A stretch of DNA of 64,000 nucleotides from Lactuca virosa (GCA_928212115.1 CAKMRJ010000001.1:178430300-178494299), one strand, 5' to 3'. Positions 44,205 to 58,000 are shown, counted from the first letter of the stretch. Notes: a model not told the origin generated them from the letters alone. A program made the numbers and translations.

Positions 44205-45899
44205 ACTTAAAACGTTCAAAACATTAAGGCCAAAAAATTTCAATTTTATAATATTAAAACCATTATCCAAAATATGTTCATAAAACCATAAAAGAAAATC
44301 GGAGTAGGTCAATAATCAGAACAATACGATGTGTGTAATGTGATCCTTAAAAGTACCTAAAACAAAAACTGAAAACCGTAAGCACAAAGCTTAGTGTGTT
44401 CCTTAAAATACCACACACCATACATATCATGAACACATACATACATTGCACCCCGCCCGGTACATTCATCAGGCCCCACCTAAATCAGGCCCCGCCCGAT
44501 ACATTCATCAGGCCCCGCCTGGCATACATACAGACACATAAAATACATGCAATAATCACTAAGACAAATAGCATACAATACACTCATCAAGCCCTGCATG
44601 GCATCGTACCCCGCCCGATATATATATTACTTACTACATATGCAAGAGTCACATTGTGACAACCGTCAAAATTCGAGTCGGTTCTAGATTTGACTAGACT
44701 TAGTTGCACATATAGGCACAACACATATTTAGACTTAGTAATTAGAAGCTAATTTATAACCTAGTAGAAACTTGGAAACGGATAGAAATAATGGATGGTG
44801 TACTTAGATTTCACATTGATATGTGAATTCTATAACTACTTAACTGTAGAGACTATCCATATTCGAGTCACTCTTTGACTCGAACACCTTTTCATGAATC
44901 ATATACACACATTGTGCACTTGACCTAGTAGTAGAAGTTAGGTTGGAGCCTCATAGAAATTTAAGTCAAAGTTGAAAACTAGGACTAGTATACTTGATTC
45001 CTCAATTTCGCTTGAATCTCGAAACCACTACATAGAATGTCAATAAACCGATAAAATAAGTTATAAATATTATTTATAACTATAAAAGAGTTATAATACC
45101 ATAAGATAAATTGAAGTCTCAAAGATTCCATTGATTTTGATATCTAAAGATTTATTAAATCTGAAAACCCTAAAAGCCCTAAAACCTAAAATTTATAAAA
45201 ATTTGACATCAAGAATTCTATAAAAATAGTTATGAAACTTATAATATTATCTTAAAATAATTAAATTCAGGGAAATATAATCAAGGAAAATAAAAATTGA
45301 AGTCATTAACATTCACCCTTAATTTATAAGTCAAAAATCAAGGTTTCATGAATAAAAAGTAGGTTAGGGTGTATGTTTTAAAAAAAGTTTAATATTTTTA
45401 TAAAAGAATTGAAATTTTTATAAAATAAAAAGAGAAAGAAGGTATTATACCTCAAAATTTTCGGACCTCTCTCTTCTCTCTCTTACTTGAAAACCCTAAT
45501 ACTCTATTTCCCCAAAAATATAAATCATTTCTCCTTTTCTCCACACTTCATTTCTCTCTTCAATTCCCCCAACACCATTTTCTCTCTTCCCCTCTCTATA
45601 ACCACAAAATTTTTCCAGAAAATGAAGCCAAAAACACACCTTAAACTTTAAATCTTCATCATCTAGGGTTGATCTTCAAGGTAATCATGAAAATCCTTCA
45701 ATCTTCCTTCAAAATCTCAAGTTTTCTTGCATATCTTCTTCTACACCATTCTATGGATGGATTATTCACATGCATGTTCATAACCATGATTTTTTATGAT
45801 TATGGTGATATTATTTCACCCAAAAACCAACATGCATGTGATGATCTTCAAGCTTAGAGGCTTGATCATCAAAGTTTGTTGTTAAAAAGCATTCAAATA

Positions 45900-47150
45900 G
45901 GTTCACAAAAGATTTATTCCCAAATAAATATGTAAAACTTCTTTTCTGATCAAATCTGATTTTCACAGAATTAAATCAACAAAATGAGATGTTCTACAAA
46001 TTTTCAGAAAATAATTCATTTGTATCGAATTATTAAAAATATTGCAAGAAAATAGGGAAATAATTCATATAAAATACTTTCTTAGGTCTATAAATCCTAG
46101 GTAAATTCGTGAATGACCCCCAAAGTGAATGATGACATCTCAGTGAGTTTCATCGATTTTTGTTACAATTTGCTATGGTTTTGAATTTTCTTTTTGTTTT
46201 ATTCAAATAAATCATAAAACCACTTTAAGGAATTTGAAAAGTCTATTTAATAATTTTCGCAGCTTCTAACCTATGTGGAAGACTCAGAAAAATATTTTTA
46301 GAATTTTTTTATAATGCATATCTATTTTTCCCCGATTTTTGTATTTATAATGAAATAATAATGAGAAAAATAGTTCTACTTATGCAAAATTCATGAAAAT
46401 TTACCAGAAGGCCTTATAATATTTTAGAACTCTAAATAAAAATTTGAATGATTTTTCTATTCAGTATGCTATTTGTCTTCTATTTTCTAAGATTAAATAC
46501 ACTTAAATCCACAAAAATCGGTTTCCAGTAGATAAAAACCACCTTTGGTATTTTTTTTCCCAGATTATTTACATTGTAAATGAAGTTTATAAAAATTTTG
46601 GTAATTTAATTTAACAGTTTGACAATTATTCACCATTTAATGATTATTCAAGAGCATAAAACAAAGAAAAATAGCAAAACTAATTCAAAAATATCTTTTA
46701 TATTTTTCACAGCTTCTTTATGTATAATAAAAGTGTTAAAAAAAGTTTGGGTAATTTTGGAAACTGTCTTGTTTTTATTTCTATTTTTGTTGGAATAAAT
46801 GCATAAAAATCATAAAATCGGGATAAACTGTTTAGAAATCCATTTTTACATTTTTCCCAGCTTCAGTATGTTCAATGGCAGTATTATAAAAAGTTTGAGA
46901 ATTTTTATCATCTGGATACTATTTTTCACGAATTTATATTGTTATGAAGGCTTCAAAATTTGGAAAAATAGTTAATCATATCAAAAATTCAAGGGAAATT
47001 TTTTGGAAGACCTCTATTGTATTTGTAATGAAAATGTAAAATTTGATGAATTTTGGAATCTGTTTGATAATATTTTTGGATTTTTAGGATTTTAAAACAC
47101 CTTTAAATGTATTGAAATACCCTAAATTAATATTACAAAATTATGGAAAA
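45900..47150 (+). repeat. Degenerate modules in S3
   Basis: Text like TTTTTCACAGCTTC...TATGTATAATGAAAGT...AAAAAGTTTGGGTAATTTTGGA recurs with heavy decay, for example near 46255, 46555, 46710 and 46855. Spacing is roughly 150 bp where clear. Confidence 0.5.
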
Positions 47151-47383
47151 TAATATCCAAAATTATCTTAATCACATGAGTTATAAAATTTCACCATTTC
47201 AGAAATATGTTTGTAACTTATGAATATTAAATTTTGACATAATATTGGCATAATTCTATTGCAGTAGTAAGTATACTGGTGTTAGATTTCGATTAGAGAC
47301 TCACTAGTGAATACCATGATTGTAGGAATCGATAGTGGTACGAGTGGAGCGTAGTCAAGGCACCATTTGCATCATCTCAATGT

Positions 47384-47640
47384 ATTGTGAGTATTCACGC
47401 ACTCCCCTATTTTCGGTTTTTAAATGTTTTGGGGAGGAAAATCATGTCCTAAACTATTTATGTTCGTTGTATTTATTTGACTCGTATAAACTTGATTACT
47501 ATATTTTACATATTGTGAGTATTCAAGACTCCCCCTATTTTCGGTTTTTATGTTTTGGGGTGGAAAAGCATGTCCGAAAAGCTATTTATTATTCATTGTA
47601 TTTAAATTGAATTGTATCAAACTTGATTGCTATATTTTGC
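47384..47640 (+). repeat. 128-bp tandem duplication in S3
   Basis: Copies start at 47384 and 47512, both with ATTGTGAGTATTC and CCTATTTTCGGTTTTT. A further 32-bp duplication around CAATAAACTTTGG lies near 47930-48000. Confidence 0.8.
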
Positions 47641-49585
47641 TATAATTTGCTATATTTTGCTATGTATGTCTATGCAACATGAAACATGAGGACTTATCGT
47701 CTTAAGTCCCTTCCCTTACACTTTACTCCAACCATTAACTCTTTGAGCCAATGGTCATTATGGATAACGCTATTAGGAATTGACAACTCCTCACTCGCCC
47801 GACTGCTTGAGTGCATGATACCATATTAATCTATGGAACGATAAGTATAGATCTTGATAGGGCATCATTCATAGGCTTGGTTGTGAACTCATTGTTTGCT
47901 CATACACATACAAAAATTGTTATTAATTATGGCAATAATCTTGTTATTTATTATAGCAATAAACTTTGGTTCTCATTATTTATTATAGCAATAAACTTTG
48001 GTAAATTTGTGAGTACTCACCAACTATTTTTACAGTTGACGCTCTTTTTACATGCTTTTTCAGGAATCATCTAGTAAGAGGCATGTAGAGACACATCACT
48101 TTTAGGAGCATTCGTATGTGTTGTATTTCAGTTTACATTGTAATTTCTTTTAAAAGTTATTCAAACCCATTGTAAATTTGTAATGATTTTTAATACTATG
48201 GTTGGTGTTGTCTCTTAACTTTTGCTATGAAACCCTTTATACTGCCACGCCTCGTGTTTCCGCTTTAGCGGGGTGTGACACACACAAACAACGAGCATCC
48301 TAACCATAATAAATCATGGGTCGCATTGGTGCTTCGAACCGCTAAAGACTGTGAGGAGACTCACCTCAAAATGCTGAATAAATCAGATAAAAGCTCGGGC
48401 TGCTGATCCGGGAAATCTCCACACTAAACATCATCAAATAATACCTAATTAATAATTGGGCCTTAAACCATAAATAGGAATCTATCTCATTTGTCCAACT
48501 TCTAGGGTAAAAGACCATTTTACCTTTCCTCACTTGGACCAATAACCGAGGCCCAAACCAATAGCTCTAAAAGCCCAATATAGCCTAAAATCCTAAATGA
48601 CGACCAAGGTCCATTACGGTCCCAAATTCAGGAAGGCCCAAAGCTTAACAATGACCCAAAGTCAGAAAGGCTACTGGCCCAATAGCCTAAAACGACCCAA
48701 ACTGTAAAGTCCAAGGACCAGGCATGGTACGCCGTGCATACCAGAAGTACACCCGGCGTACTTGGTTGCGTGTTGGATCGGGGACTTGGCAGTGTACGCC
48801 CAGCGTATGCGCCCATCAAGCACTTTGTCCATTAAGTGCTTAATACATGCAACTGCACGTCTAAACTTCAGTTCTAAACCTTGCGGAACATCTTAATCCA
48901 TAAAGTCATGCACTTGGAGCCTTTTCACGACCCAAAGGAACTCAAACCCTACATATAGCATTCTACTTTAACCAAATGGACCTAAACACATGCATGGTTG
49001 ATCCACAACCATCAAGATGCTAATTTTACGGACTGGGGAACTAAGAAACATCAATAGAAGCAACTCCTAACTTCCATAGTGGACGAAACCCACTAGATCT
49101 CCTCATAACACCAAAAAGGAACAAAAACCTGATAAACACGAGATGTAAGCATACAAGGAGAAAGTTCCAAGATTTATGCCTCAATGAATATGGAAATGGT
49201 GTGTGAAGTCTGGATCTACAAGCTCTCCTTTGGTAAAGGCTCCTTCTTCCAAGCTCTTCTTCCTCAAATCTCACCAACACACACTAAAAACACACACAAT
49301 AGGGTCAAATCTCCTCAAGAGGGGCTAGGTTTCGAAATGGGACTCAAAGGGCTATGGAGGCTGAGAAATGAGAGGATCAAGGTCCATAATGTTGTTTAAA
49401 TAGGGCCCAAACCCTAAAATTTAGGGTTTGTTCCCTGGATGTGTACGCCCCGCGTACTCCCAAGATTCTGATATTAGCACCCCCCCCCCCCTCCCCTAAT
49501 GGACCAAAACTACAAAATATTTACATACCAAGGGTAAAAAATGAAAGTACCTTGAATTGGGTGTTACATCTCTCCCCCACTTGAA

Positions 49586-51190
49586 TCATACTTCATCCTC
49601 GAAGTTCGTTGCCGCAAATAACTCTGGGTAATACTTCCTCATCTTGGCTTCAGGCTCCCACATCCATTCATACCCCTTCCAGTGATGCCACTGCACCTTC
49701 ACCAACTCTACAACCTTGTTCCTCAAGGTTTTAGTCTTCTTGTAAAGGATGGAAAATCGGTCTCTCAATACAATTCAGGATATCATCCTTGTTCCTCAAG
49801 GTTTTAGTCTTCTTGTAAAGGATGGAAAATCGGTCTCTGAATATAATTCAGGCGATCATCCACCTGAATATCGTCTATTGGAACCACTGTTGAATCACCA
49901 ACCAAACATTTCTGCAGCTGAGAAATGTGAAATGTGCTATGGGTCTGACTAAGCCCCTCGGGAAGATCCAAGCGATAAGCAACCCAACCCACCCAGGCTA
50001 AAACCCTGAAAGGACCAATGTACTTGGGGCCCAACTTGCCCCTCCCTCTGAATCAGATGAGACATTTCCAACGCGACACCTTCTGGAGAACCATATCCCC
50101 TACCTAGAAAACTAGGTCTTATCTGAAGTTTGTCCCAAACCTGCTGAATCAACTCGGTAGTCTTGAGTGCCATCTCATTATTCCCCAGAACCCACTGACC
50201 GACCTCATCCTAACATATCGGGGTCGTGCACTTCCTCCCATAGAGCATCTCAAAAAGAGGTCGATCGATGTTGGAGTGGTAACTATTGTTATACGAAAAC
50301 TCTAACAGTGGGAGATACGTATCCCAACTCCCACCAAAATCAAATAAACACACCCAAAGCATATCCTCCAAGGTCTGGATACTCCACTCACTCTGTCCGT
50401 TAGTCTGCGGGTGGAAAGTCGTGCTGAAATGCAAATGAATGCTCAACTTCTCATGAAACCTCTTCCAAAACCTGGAAGTAAACCGAACGTCCCTGTCTGA
50501 AACCATTCAAACTGGCACCCCATGATGTGCCACAACCTCCCTGATGTAAATGTCGGCCAACTTCTCAGTAGAGATACTTTCCTGAATCGGAATGAAATAC
50601 GTGAATCCACTCTGCGCACTGTCCGTGGTAACTTTGTGATAAAATCCATGGTAATCTCGTCCCATTTCCAAACATGAACATCTAACGACTGCAACTTTCC
50701 ATGAGGTCGCTAATGCTCGGCCTTGACTTTCTTGCAAGTCAAGCACCTCTCCACATAACATGCCACATCCCGCTTTATACATGGCCACCAATAGTCGAGT
50801 CGGAGATACCTATACATCTTTTTTCTATGGGATGGATAGAAAACCTCGACTTGTGCGCCTTCTCCATCAAAAGCTGGCACGCACCACCCAAATATGGAAC
50901 CCACACCCTACGATGAAGAGTCAATAACCCCCGACTATCATAATAGAAGGAAGCCACCTGACCCACTATGTGCTCACACTTTCGGTGTTATTCCTTTATA
51001 GCCTCAACCTGAGCCTCTCGAATCTGCTCCAAGAGTGGAGTAATCACTGTCATCCTCAAACATGGATCTCTGATTGGAGCCGCGAACGCCTTGCATATGA
51101 GAGCATCGACCACAACATTGGCCTCTCCCGGATGATAAAGGATCTCACAATCATAATCTTTCACAACATCCAACCGTCTATGTTACCTCA
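49586..51190 (-). pseudogene. G1-prime: second internal fragment, RNase H end, integrase and chromodomain
   Basis: Reads 51190 to 49586. RNase H end DVVKDYDCEILYHPGEAN at about 51170. The HHCC finger is YLRLDYWWPCIKRDVACYVE followed by RCLTCKKVKAEH at 50710-50904. Integrase core MVSDRDVRFTSRFWKR and GQSEWSIQTLEDML with catalytic Glu retained (50210-50506), then LLEFSYNNSYHSNIDRPLFE. Chromodomain region LVKVQWHHWKGYEWMWEPEA near 49640. The frame is broken near 50500-50700, and a 73-bp tandem duplication hits the linker at 49714-49859. Everything 5' of RNase H is deleted. Confidence 0.85.
49714..49859 (-). repeat. 73-bp tandem duplication in the integrase-chromodomain linker
   Basis: Two copies beginning CCTTGTTCCTCAAGG at 49714 and 49787. 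G1 has a single copy at the matching site (about 13780). Seventy-three is not a multiple of three, so it also breaks the frame. Confidence 0.92.
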
Positions 51191-51204
51191 TGTTCAGAAT
51201 CGGA

Positions 51205-51952
51205 AGAGAGTAGCATATGCGCCCATCAAGCACTTTTTCCATTAAGTGCTTAATACATGCAACCACATGTCCAAACTTCATATCTAAACCTTGTGGAACG
51301 TCTTAATCCATAAAGTCATGCATTTGGAGCCTTTGCATGGCCTAACGGAACTCAAACCCTACATATAGCATTCTACTTTCACCAAATTGACCTAAACACG
51401 TGCATGGTTGATCCACAACCATCAAGATGCTAATTTTATGGGCTACAAACCTCAGAAACATCAAGAGAAGCAACTCCTAACTTCTGGAGTGGAAGAATTC
51501 CACTAGATCTTGTCATAGCACCAAAAAGGGACCAAAACCTCATATCTAAGCATATAAGGAACAAGTTCCAAGCTTTATACCTCAATGAAGCTGGAAATGG
51601 TGTGCGAAGTATGGATTTGCAAGCTCTCCTTTAATCAAGGCTCCTTCTTCCAAGCTATTCTTCCTCAATTTTCACTAACACACACAAAAGGGTCAAATCT
51701 CCTCAAGAGGGGTTAGGTTTCGAAATGGGAATCAAAGGGTTATGGAGGCAGATAAATGAGAGGATCAAGGTCCATAATGCTGTTTAAATAGGGTCTGAAC
51801 CCTAAAATTTAGGTTTTGTTCCCTGCATGTGTACGCATGCCTACGAGAAGTACACCCCGCGTACGCCTGCCTGCAAAACTGCCCTCCCCCCCTCGGCTAA
51901 GGACCAAATCTGCAAAATATTTACATACCAACGGTAAAAAATGAATGTACAC
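51205..51952 (-). repeat. L3: truncated third LTR of G1 type
   Basis: Homologous to the right ~750 bp of L1/L2 (GCATATGCGCCCATCAAGCA onward). The left joint with pol is abrupt near 51195-51210, and the right end lacks the last ~20 bp including the TACA terminus. Confidence 0.8.
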
Positions 51953-53283
51953 AAAACTCACGTGAAATGAAGAAACCCGAAAAACTAAGACGCGCTTCCC
52001 TTTCTGCACTGTGTGCTCCCACGAATCCGCTAATCACCAAAACCAAGTAAAACCTTAATCAACACTCCAAAACTCTCAAGTTTGACATAAAGTCAAACTT
52101 GGTCAAAAGTCAACAGCCAACAAAAGTCAATAAAGTGAAAGGCCATGGCAGCTGCGTAAGTCTAGCATATGCGACCTGATCATATTTCTCCATTAAGTAC
52201 TTTATGACATAATGTCTTTTGTCCAGAGCTCAAATCTAGAATCAAAACATCGAATTAAGTCATAAAGTTTCCACCTTTATGACTTTCAATGGCTAGAAAA
52301 GGTCCAAAAGCTAAAACCCTAACTTATTAATCCATTAAGACATCGTAACTCTTGCATGGAAGGGATAAACGGACCAAGATCACATTTTTATGGTTCCTAA
52401 TAGCTTTATAATGGATAAAGTTTTCAACTTTATCCATTAGAGGGGTCCCAACAAACAAGATCTAGTCCTTAAGTCTCAAAAGGACTAAAAGTGCATCTTT
52501 TTTAATTTAATTTATTAAGCCGAAGTCTCCAACCTTCATATCTGAATCAATATGATGTTTAGATGGATAAAGTTTCCAACTTTATCCATAACAAGGTAAC
52601 AAACTTTCAAATTCTAAAATTTATGCACTAAAGTGACCAAAAGCTCATAACACCCAAAACTAGCTAGATCTAACAAATACATCATCAAGATTCAAGCTTT
52701 ATACCTCCAGAAGAAAGATCAAGGTGAATAAGGTCTAGATCTACAAGATCCAATGCAACCAACACTTCTCCAATGAGCTACTTCTTCTCTAATATGCACC
52801 AAGAACACTCCAAAGCACTTAAAAACACATTCTTTTTGCTCACAAGGCTCAAACTAGGTTCAGGGTTTCTAGGGAGGTCGTTGAAGGGGTGGAGGATGAG
52901 AATGGAATGGTCCTAACTTCTTGTATGCCATGTGTACGCGACTAACCCAAAATCTTTAGAACCTCAAATGGTCGTAACTTCTTTGTTCCAGCTCCATTTT
53001 CGACATTCATTATATCAACGAATTGGTGTTGAAGAGCCGCACAATATTATCTAGATATCTCGGACTAAAGACCTCTCAAACAAAAATCTATATTTCATGC
53101 AAGAACCTGACCTATGACTTTTCCCTTTCTACCCTTCGACCCAAAACACAATTCAAGGGTAAAATCTATTAACTATCATTACCTCCTTCTACAAGGAATA
53201 AAGTTTGCCTTATTAAGGCCTAAATCCTTACATAATCGACTTCCAGCCCACGGCTTAGAAATGGCAGGAAATAGGATGCTACA
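51953..53283 (-). mobile_element. Gypsy LTR fragment, probable right part of G0 LTR
   Basis: Ends GGATGCTACA at 53283, followed in minus sense by the PPT AAGTGGGGGATAAT. It has the same overall order as L1 (CTAGATCTACAAG block, GGTTCAGGGTTTCTAGG block), but the sequence is distinct. It includes one copy of the GTCGTAACTTCTTTG module that is repeated four times in the G2 LTR. Joining it to 3577-4782 gives about 2.5 kb; that link is inference. Confidence 0.45.
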
Positions 53284-54292
53284 ATTATCCCCCACTTAAA
53301 TTAGATTTCGTCCTCGAAATCAGCTCTCACGTCCACTTCATGATGGAACCCCTAACTGAAAACCCGTAGATTTGATCGACTCTAAACCTCCTCGTCCAAT
53401 CGCCGTCATGATAATACCACACATAAGTGCACCATCATAACGAGAACCAACTGATCACATACCAAACTACGCCACGCTCCTACTCGGCACCGAAAACCCT
53501 GCTTAGCTATGTACTGACAACACTCAGACTTACCCCTGATCCACTAATCGATAGTATCACTCGGGCTTACCCCCGATCCACTAATTATAGAAAACACTCG
53601 GGCTTACCCCCGAACTACTAACCGATGACAACAATCGGGCTTACCCCTGATCTACTAACCAATGACAGCATTCATTCAATCCCAATAATACATAACTAGC
53701 CTTACTAGGTATTCAGTTTGTGACTTAGATCTCCATGTCCCAATCAAACAAGAATAGACAAGGAATCCCTCATCACATCCCTCAACCTGGGCTCCTAACA
53801 TCCGAGATTCCAAAGCACAAGCATGCCCTAAAGATGCTATCACAACTAAAAATAATACGACTCGAAGGGGAGTCCAATAGTTAACAATGATCTTGACGCA
53901 AAATCGTAAGATTCAACAGTTACGCAGAAGTCTTGAGCTTGGAGAAATTTGACCGAGAACTGAACCTTGGCAAAAGGTCTTCTTGTTATGAGATTCCACT
54001 CTCCCCCACTTGAAATATTCTAGACTCTGACAACTTCAGATTCCTTTGATACCTATACCCATTTGAACTCTACTACTTGATACAATCTGAACCGACACAA
54101 CATTCACAAATTCCAACACACATACAATCGAGGACAAAGATAATTAATCCATTCATAAAAAGAATTCAATTAGAATAGATCTTATAATGCAATTCCATTT
54201 GATTGATCATCCAAGGTTACAATTGAACTTTGAAACATAAATAGAAAATACAGATGAATACCAACATTGCAACAACTGACTAAATAGAAGAA
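53284..54292 (-). other. G0 internal remnant
   Basis: Just inside the PPT, minus-sense codons read ADFEDEI and a stop near 53307, matching the FEDEV end of G1 pol. Beyond that pol is gone. The rest holds a 4 x 37-bp tandem repeat and featureless DNA; the C3 insertion site is at 54293-54297. Confidence 0.5.
53512..53659. repeat. 37-bp tandem repeat, four copies
   Basis: Units 53512-53548, 53549-53585, 53586-53622 and 53623-53659, each carrying TCGGGCTTACCCCCGA or a near variant, which can fold as a short hairpin (TCGGG/CCCGA). Confidence 0.88.
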
Positions 54293-54297
54293 CTAAC

Positions 54298-55071
54298 TGG
54301 TTGGGTTTTAAGTACTATAACACTCCTATGGTGCACATACAACCCTAATGCTTTGGATCTAAGTTTTCTCTAGTTATACATGCAACAAAAAACTATCCAA
54401 AGCATGAAAGCTATCTAACATATAAATATGGTACATGAATCATAAAACTAGTTAGAAGAATACCTCTTATTTGTAGCTTGTAGTTGTTGTCCTTTCAAGA
54501 GCTTAGCACCTCAAATGTGATACCTCAAAAAAAGTCACAAACACCATGAACAAATGGAGAATAAAGAGAGAGGTTATGGATCACACAAAATCATCCATCT
54601 CTTAGAATAACCCACCCTTGGTCGATTTTTAGCTTTAGTGGGTTACATATATAGTGTAGAATTCCAAGAGTTATATGTAACCCCAATTCTTACACTTAGG
54701 CTTATGATCCATAACTTATTTGGACTAATAATATGGACTTTCACATAAGCTATCCCATTACATATTAATCATGGATCATTAGCCCAAACCATATGTCTCA
54801 CTGATTTACATAATCAGTCCCCGTTAATTTAATTCGTCTATTTTGATCACTAAATTAATTCAAAATTAATTCTTGATCAATACTAATTAAATAATATGAT
54901 TTCTCAATTAATATATTATACTTATAATATATTAATAAATCACAAATAACCTCTTAATCAAATATCCATCCTATCAAATTGTTCTGATGAAGGCAACCCG
55001 AAATGGACCATGCTACTATCGGGTCAAGTACATACCAATTATAGTTATGGGATTAGACACCTAATCCAAAA
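54298..55071 (-). repeat. C3 3' LTR
   Basis: 774 bp. Minus-sense start TTTTGGATTAGG (TGTTGG changed), with PPT CCAAGTGGGAGAG adjacent. The last bases carry an inserted G. Confidence 0.9.
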
Positions 55072-58000
55072 CTCTCCCACTTGGAGAAGTCTAATAATTA
55101 TAACTGCAAGTACGACTTCAAAACCCGACTAGCAATCGTAGCTCTCAAAAGCCACTGTCGAACTCTGACCTAGTCAATGACGCATCCATTAGATAAGGGA
55201 TCATATATTCCTCCATTCTAGATATCGTATGGACATGAGACATGGGTTATAATCATTCTCACTGTCCATGTGTTGTTTCCCGATTTCCAATTTATGATGA
55301 CCGACTAACTGAACAAATCAAATCAGTCCAGGTTTGGCCAAGCGCTTAGGGTGTCATCACTAAATAATCAAGGGGCCCACAGATATCGCTTTTATCCCTC
55401 TTAGGGTAAAAGGAATGGATAAACTTCGACTCATATGCTTGCTCTATTTACTCATCAAATCACACACAACAATACATTTTATAACACCAAGTTACTAGTG
55501 CGTTTACATATCATCAATGTGCAACCGACTTGTAAGCTGCAACTCATATCTCTCCATTTCAAGAATATAAGATATTATTGTCTCACAATCACCCGTGATA
55601 AAATTCATGAAGTGATTCAGATGTGCGTGGGTTTAATCCAATACTGAAATCTTATTACAGGAGTACTTAGGAACACTACATCAAATTTGTGCTATGTCTA
55701 ACACTTTAGACAATCTACAGACAAATTCATGACAATCTTACCTCATTACCTACTTCCAAAGTATGATTGACTGTGGATGTTTGAATAATCTTATTATTCG
55801 GGAAGTCAAAACATGCGAAGTGAAACACAAGAATAATCGAATCCAATATGGTCTCAAAACTCTGAATATAAATAAGACATCTTTTATTTAATCACCATAT
55901 CGATTACACATTATTCATTGTATAATGTTTCAAATGATCAACTTAATACTTGAATTAAAACAATAGTCATCCCATGCTCCAAGCATGCACACTATGTTTA
56001 CCTACGGTCCTTACTTTGTGAAATAGATCAATTGTAACCATTTCCAATGATACTCATTTCACAATTCAAAATCCTTATCGTAAGTGTAAGAATACCAAGT
56101 CCTTCCCACTTACTGTAATATGTTAGATTCTAAGCTTATATGCAGTGATCCTTTTGTAATGACTATGTACACAAGTCACAGAGACTTTTCCAATTACAAA
56201 ACTTTCCATTGGATATTGTTACAAGACAATTCCATAGATATGAATTATCATATTCAAAGCACATTCCTTTGAACATCCTTCTTGCATAAAAGTTTCTAAC
56301 TTACTCATAGATTCTTGATATCCAACTCCCATTATGGAAACTTTTCCATAATTTCCATATGACTATCCATTCTTAATAGAATCCTATCTATTCAGAGTTA
56401 TATCAATATGGTCCATTCATTACTATACTTCCAACTGTCCTTAAGCAACCAATCCTTATCGAACCTCAGATCGTCCTTGATATTTGTTTGATAACTTTAG
56501 TCATATCCGATTCTTGTCCTTTTCCCTCTTAATGTCCTAGGCATTTGGAAAATTAAAACACGTGAATATTATAGCATATGAAATCGATCCTATATCTGAA
56601 GCATATAGGACACGATTCATAATGTCTTACATAAAGACATGATACTTGATCAGTCTGTTGCTATAATACTTCCATATATAGAATTTCCAATGTTGAAATA
56701 TTACAACATGGTATTCATATATATCCATGACTAAGTCTAATTAATAGTTCAATCAAAACTTTTAGATTCAAAATAAAGTATAAGTATCCTCTCCTTTATT
56801 ATAGCGAAACAACTTTTCAAATTTTGCAACTTTGCAAATTTTTAACCTTTGTTTCCTATAACTAGTATTGCTAACTTGCAACACTTCACATAATAATCAT
56901 GCTCACACTATCATGATAAGTATATTCGTACTAGCATAACACTTATGCTCCCACTAGCTTTGACATGTACTCAGAAATCAGCTGGACTTCTAGAAATCAA
57001 TACTTATTGACTTTCTTACCAAAGTTCAGATTTCTGATACGAGATGCTTCGATAAGACTTTATCTAGGCTTCTCAAACTCATAAACCTTACCTTAGATAG
57101 CTCATATGTGTGTCTAAACTATTTCATAACTTACAATAGTAAGTTCCGAATATTCAAGCTATTTGCCATTTCTCACAATTCGAACTATGAAGAGGGATGC
57201 CGTAATCATAATCGAATTTGAGAACGCAATTAACACAACTACTATCTCCTTAATATCTACTTAGTGAAAGCGTTTCCTCACAATCATTTTCATGAATTGG
57301 AGAAAAACCTTATGACACTTAGATTTAATGGTGTATGTGTTGCTATCCATCTGAACCTATCATTTCCAACCATTATCATTAGGTAAGGTCTATGGCAGAT
57401 TCAAACTCATATGGACTAAACTTGTTCAATCTTAATTTCCTGCCACTTGGCAGCATAAGGGCCTACCATGTCTTCCGAGTTGTTGAGAGATCACCCTTAC
57501 TAATCAATGAACTTTCACTGAAGGTGCTTTTCCTTATGCAAATAATTGAGAACTCATCGAACTCACATGCATAGTCAACTTTAACTGGAATGGCATAGAA
57601 ACAAGAATATGTCAACACGATAGGTTACAAACCTCAAGCTGTGTGCTAGTGATAAACAATAGTTTTATTCTTGATTTGTTCTTGAAACTTTTTAAGGTCT
57701 TTAAGACTCCCACTGACCTCTTGACGTATAAGATTCTCTTGTGAAGAACCATTCCTTGACAAAACAAATATTCAAGAGTTAGTACGGATTCTTATCAAGA
57801 ATGACACTTCATATAATTGGTCTTAGTTGATCTTTGTCTTATCTAAAACATCACAACTACCAATTCCAAATGTGCATAAGCAAGAAAACTTTTCTACTCC
57901 ACATTTCATGATGTGTTATAAACCTACTTAGGATATGTCACTCAATGTTCAATCTTGGAGTATAACTCTAAGAATTGATTTTGGAACGAAGTATGACTCA

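Larger units (their letters stand above)
44655..48280 (+). mobile_element. S3: 3.6-kb solo LTR in L2
   Basis: TGTGACAACCGTC...GGGGTGTGACA flanked by CACAT (44650-44654) and CACAC (48281-48285). The empty site is seen in L1 (5225-5240). No PBS, PPT or coding text. A CT-rich run at about 45465-45600 would be a 5' UTR in plus orientation. Only frames of under 95 codons. Confidence 0.78.
44207..49568 (-). mobile_element. L2: shared LTR of G1, interrupted by S3
   Basis: Homologous to L1. About 1.73 kb without S3. A PBS lies at its left edge and a purine tract (minus-sense GTGGGGGAGAGA) at its right edge, so it serves as 5' LTR for G1 and as 3' LTR for the pol fragment at 49586-51190. Confidence 0.85.

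Noticed and set aside
45669..48074. Several ORFs of 60-90 codons in S3
   Set aside because: Low complexity in AT-rich repeated LTR DNA, no start context or family likeness.
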